A stretch of 64,000 nt of DNA. It comes from Tyto alba (Eukaryota; Chordata; Aves; Strigiformes; Tytonidae). The DNA is taken from positions 7,639,752 to 7,703,751 of the forward strand of contig NW_024881301.1 of assembly GCF_018691265.1 (NCBI RefSeq), in the 5' to 3' direction. The translations under genes were made by a program, and so were the position numbers. A model generated the notes under the pieces. That model saw nothing but the letters and a program-made list of their open reading frames with translations, made no database searches and had not been told where the DNA came from. Below are positions 59,385 through 64,000 of this stretch, piece by piece; position 1 is the stretch's first letter, and every line of letters starts with the position of its first letter.

Positions 59385-62300
59385 GTAAGATGGTGGGTCT
59401 ATTTTTGCATGCTGATACATTCTGACAATCAAGGCTGTTTTTTTCTATTTACATGAAACATGACATGGCATCAGGAAGATGATAAAAGGATTTCTTCACT
59501 TGAATATTTTCTGTGTAATACGAGTAATGCAATGTATTGTGAAAATACTAACTTGGGACTAGCTTCTACTACCTAGACTTAATGGCATAAGTTGATCAAA
59601 GATCAGTGCCTTGATAGTGATATCAGTCTTTCCTCTTCAGACATCCTTCAATACAAGAACAAAGGGTCTTTTCATACGTGTTACATACGATCCCATTTTA
59701 GGTGTATATGTACTTGCATAGATTGAAATTTCATCTGCATTGGGATGTCTGCATACCACCATAGGATACATAAGAGTACAATAGCTTCAGTGCTCCCTAA
59801 ATTCCCATTTACCCATCTGCGAAAAGAAGATTAAATGCACCTCAGATCTTCTATTTCTTTGTTCAGGCAGGTCCTTTTTCAAAATCTTAGAATAGCCAAA
59901 AGCACAGACAGCAGAGCCTGGGTCTGGTTCATCACCCCTCCTGGAGTGAACAGCATCAAGAACAGCAGTTCATCACTGACAGTAGTACATCAACAAAGTT
60001 TCTTTGCCCAAGGCAGTACTAGCACCTCTGTTTTCAGCAAACACAACCAAAAGCAACATATTTTCATTAAATATTCTTGCCCTTGACATGCTGGCCACAT
60101 TTTGGAGCATTCCCATAATTTGGGGAGGACACTTGCCAGTCATTTACCCTGGGATCCATAGTGACGTGTTTGAAGAAGAAGGAATATTTCTTTACCCCAC
60201 AGTAACCATTTTTTCAAGATGTTATGGTCTGTGATTTGAATGATTCCCTCAATCCATACCTGCTTTCCACAGTCCCTGGAAATACAGGCTTGAAATACTA
60301 CAGAAATTGATGGAACATCAGAGACTCAACTCCTTATGCTCCATGGACTAAAAATGCTGAGGTTTTGTGGCCAGAGTCCACACATTCCCATACAGTAGAA
60401 TTCTGGTACCCCAGGGAGCTATGCTTGTGGTAAGCAACACTCTGACCACAGCAGCAATCAGTAAATTTAAAAACATGAATGAAATTGTGGCTATTTAACT
60501 CAACATGTAGTGCAGCTGTGGAACTTGGCAGTGAGGAGGGTTGGAATGTTAAATACAACAGATGGCTTTTAAAGTGCTGGATAATATGTGGGCCAGAGTT
60601 ACTGAAAGAAGCTGCACATTAAAATAAGGGTTACTTCTCAGTCTTCTATTTCAGGGTATAGGTAGGGGTTAACAAGATTCAGAAAGATCATATTCTCTTG
60701 CATTCAGCTGTAAACAACATGGCAAGTACACTGTCCTTTGAGTCCTCTGGCCTATGAAAGGCCACAAAGCCATAGTGAAGGAACAAAGGTGTCCCAGGTG
60801 TAGAAGGAGCCTGGACTACTCACTGCAGTTCAGCGTTCAACTGGGCAGTGTTTTTGCAGAGGGAGGGAAAGCAGGGAGTGCAGCAAACTTGATAAGGAGG
60901 GAAGACAGAGGCTGAGTACCTTATCCTGTCTAGAGGGACAGTTACATTTTCACCAGACCTTTCCACGGCCTCTGAACTAGGAGTTTGTGAAGAGGCCAAG
61001 ACTTGGTCCAGAAGGCGAACACCAGTCTTGAAAATGATCATTCATGACAATATATGATCTTTTATGAACCATGCAAAATATATTGACATGAGTCACTAGG
61101 GCATATAAAAGGAAGTAAAGAACTAAACTATAAGAAAACCTTCATGCATTCAGCCACTCCTAATGTCTTCCACCTTTGGACAAATGCAGGTTTGGGCTCT
61201 ACTGTTTCTTACCTTGAAACTTTGCTCCCAGCCCCCATATTCCTGCCTGCCTCCTCTTCTGAATTCAAACCTGACTTGGCCCACATGCCAGTCCTAAGTA
61301 TCTTTTAAGCTGCAGGTTGCTCTTCCTCTCCAGGCCACAGTTTTCTGACACTTCCAGACAAGCTGGTCGTAAGACAACACCAACTCCCACAGGACATAAC
61401 ATGAAAAACTGGCATATGATGTGTATGTGAGGCTATTTTCCAGTAGCATCAAACATGTCTGTCCAAACACTCTCTCCTTCTCATCACCTTTTCAAGAGGT
61501 GTATCAGCCACTTCAGCACTCCCAGTATGACCCAAGCTATAGTGCCTGAAAAGGTTCTCAGAAGCTGAACAAAGGATAGCTGAGTTAAAATGAAGCTGTG
61601 CAAGATTAAAATGACACTGGTTTAAAAAGTTGAGGTTAGCTGTCACGTCCATGCCCTCTTTGTTGAAAGGTTCTGCTCTCTCTGAACAGTAGTATGAGGG
61701 CTTTGCTAGATTTATCATTAATACTGGGACCTATCCTGGAAATTGCCATTCTTTCACTCATTCCTTGCTTGGGGACTGCAGCTGTTTTTCTGAAATGTGG
61801 ATCTAGATGCAAGAATCCAAATGATTACAGCTTCCAGACTGGGCTTTGGAAACCCACTGAAAGTTTAGACTGAGTCTGGGTGGGAAACCCACCTGTACTT
61901 TGTGCAGCTGTGTGTACCTGAGCAGGAGGCATCATTGAGAATGTGCTGCATTGACAGTATGCATCTTCCATTGGCCTTCTAGTCTGTTTTTTTATCAGTT
62001 CAATTTTCTGATTTAATTATGTGGTTTTCATAGCTTGGAATTATTCCATCAAATCATCGTTCTATTAACAGGCAACTAAGAAAACAGACTCCTCCATCTC
62101 CCCCAAGCCCCAGAAACAACATAGTTGACAAAATAGGTCTTTTCAGGTCAGAGGTAAGGCATTTTCCAAATAAGGCACTCAGCTGGCAGCAGTTCTGGAA
62201 AAGATATGACTGATCCTGGCTGGTTTTAAAGGGGATTGCAAAATTAATCAATTTGAAAAGAACTTTCTATTATAAATTAAAATGTGGAAATTAAATAAGA

Positions 62301-64000
62301 AAACAAATTGAATGTATCCTACAAAACAGAGACTTTAAAGGAAGGAAATGAAAACCCTAACATCTTTTTAAGGTACCTCTCTGTCAATTGTAATTACTAC
62401 ATTTGTTGCTCATATGCAAGAATGCTGGAGAACTATCCTAGTATAGGCATTCAATTCTTATTACCCCTTTTATCATTAGAGTTGATATTCACTATGGCAG
62501 GCAAAACAAACACATTCTAAAACAGAGTAATAACGTAATTACCAGTAATTTCTAATGCTGTAAAGATAATAAATAGTTCTATTGAAGTTTAATATATATA
62601 TATTATAAAATACAATTCTGCATTATCCCAGTCTAACATCCCTAGAAGCATGCATCAAAAATTGAAACGTTCCCTTTTCTTACTCTGAGACGTGTTATAA
62701 GCAGGTGGGTTCTTAAAAGCGTTTGCTCAGAAAACATGGGGACATGTTTTCTGAGCAATACTGCAGGTTGAATGGTGTTTTTCAGCAGGTAGTGACTGCA
62801 GAAGATCAGTTCCCCTCCCTTGTAGCATCTTTCAGACATGATAAAACACCATATAATTCTAAGCTGCTTTCAGGAGGTGATCACAGAGGCAAAGGAAGAG
62901 GTAGGCAAATAATCAGGGAAGTCTACATCAGATAGTATGGTCTAATAGGGTGCTGCTGTTCCAAGCGCTTACATGGGAGATTGGGAGCTGCTGCGTGTGC
63001 CACCAGTAGGGAGAACAGACTGGGGAGGGGTAAGAAAAAGTCGTTTCAGAGGAAGAATTGCAGAGGTAGCTGAGAGAACTGACTCCTATCCGAGCTGGAA
63101 GGGTTGGCAGTGAAGGATTAATAGAAGCTACATTGTGTTAGAAGAGAGGATATGAGCAAGAAATAAACCCAAGGTGCTGTGCCTTCTCTCAGCGGTGCCT
63201 CCGGCCTCCGACCTGTGATGGCCCTTGAGGCGCCTCCGTGGTTGCGCACGTGTCTCTGCTCCCACTCGCTGCCCTGCTCAGAGTTTCCAAGAGGCTTGCC
63301 AACGTACCAAAGATGCTGCTTCAGCTTTTTACTCGTCTCAGCTGAAGCCAAAAAGGAAAAGAGGGAATCACATGGCTGAAAGGGATGTTAAAACTCTGTC
63401 ATTTACTTCTTGGGGTTTTTTTTGGTAAGTCATCTGCCTGCCCTATGGCCTGTAAAACATTGGAGTTTCCAGCTGGAGCTTGCTGGGGGAAAGCGTAAGA
63501 GAAAGCAAGATGGAAGTCCAATAGGGGTGGGACGGGGCTGAATTTTTCTCCTCCTAAGAAACCATGAATCTTTGCACTGTTTGAGAATTCTTTGATTTAA
63601 CTGAGTGCTCTTACCACATGGTCAGTGGAAAAGATTCCTGGTCCCAATTTCCCTTTCTTACAGCAAGACTTATCTCTGTTTATCACAGTGGTACCCCCAT
63701 CCAGAGTGTGCAAATGAATTCCACTCTCTTCTGTTGAATGTATTCAACTTCATAGGAGACACGCAGTAGAGCAGGTCTTAGAGCCCAGTTGTCTTCCTGA
63801 TCAAGCACCAAATCTTTTAGCCAAGGAGTTGTTACCCAATTTTTTCTGACCCAGTAAATATTTGATTCAGGGTGGACAGCTGGAACTGGGTACCACCCAA
63901 TGCTTTTTTCTGATCCCTGGACTCTGATCAGGGTGATCTAGAAAACTTGGTCACTCTAGGCTGAAAGATCAAAATGGTATATTTTGGAAATGTGTTATTC
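59385..64000. other. ANKRD29 intron 4, open at the window edge
   Basis: No further ankyrin exon is visible in these 4.6 kb on the plus strand. It contains a perfect 16-bp hairpin at 62,723-62,758 and a short AT repeat at about 62,591-62,604. No known transposon was recognised. Confidence 0.7.
62723..62758. repeat. Perfect 16-bp inverted repeat with 4-base loop
   Basis: The left arm ttgctcagaaaacatg and right arm catgttttctgagcaa are exact reverse complements around the loop ggga. Pairing does not extend outward, so the stem is shorter than a typical microRNA precursor. Function unknown. Confidence 0.9.

Larger units (their letters stand above)
49321..64000 (+). other. ANKRD29: ANKRD29 gene, 5' portion (ankyrin repeat domain 29)
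   Basis: Four exons encode 110 residues in continuous phase 0: MCRMSFK, then the first ankyrin repeats. The human protein is about 300 residues and consists almost entirely of ankyrin repeats, each exon holding about one 33-residue repeat; the same exon plan is seen here. Ankyrin repeats are protein-binding scaffolds; no enzymatic function is known or suggested, and the partner is unknown. The remaining exons, starting with a repeat that begins DGGTALL in mammals, were not found before base 64,000. Divergent position next to LAMA3 is conserved with mammals. Confidence 0.94.

Noticed and set aside
1..64000. A new multi-gene defence, biosynthetic or mobile system
   Set aside because: The coding content is two known animal genes plus common avian repeats; nothing suggests such a system.

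Overview
The window is a piece of a vertebrate, almost certainly bird, nuclear genome. The coding signal is split into short exons with GT/AG splice sites and kilobase introns, there are two CpG islands, and the interspersed repeats are CR1 LINEs of the avian type plus one probable avian LTR. No prokaryotic, viral or CRISPR-like system is visible.

Left two thirds (about 1-42,500), minus strand: the 5' part of LAMA3, in its long form (laminin alpha-3B, with an N-terminal LN domain). The start codon is at 41,902 and the gene runs leftward off the window at base 1. Twelve well-supported coding exons encode the first 524 residues: signal peptide, complete LN domain, the first LE (laminin EGF-like) modules, a short linker, and one more LE module. 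The exons agree in phase from one to the next. Between the linker exon (3671-3733) and the last visible LE exon (1087-1221) lie two further exon-like segments. One is a 42-nt mini-exon (2317-2358). The other is a 137-nt LE exon (2049-2185) whose frame is broken by one base. They match in position the two extra LE modules of laminin alpha-5, which human LAMA3 lacks, so they look like ancestral modules being lost. This is the most interesting observation here.

Right third (about 48,700-64,000), plus strand: the 5' part of ANKRD29, a small ankyrin-repeat protein. Exons 1-4 (110 residues) are at 49,321, 54,663, 56,663 and 59,286; the rest lies beyond base 64,000. LAMA3 and ANKRD29 are neighbours in the same divergent arrangement in mammals, which independently supports both names. 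The start codons are 7.4 kb apart, each inside its own CpG island.

Repeats: CR1 fragments at about 7,900-9,485, 10,238-10,360, 10,515-10,925, 13,105-13,415 and 18,185-18,720; a probable solo LTR at 25,232-26,344 in LAMA3 intron 2; a CCCTTT/CCCTTG hexanucleotide array at 58,227-58,571 and an 850-bp pyrimidine-rich tract at 50,390-51,240 in ANKRD29 introns. Long open frames in the CpG island, the LTR, the pyrimidine tract and the hexanucleotide array are composition artefacts.
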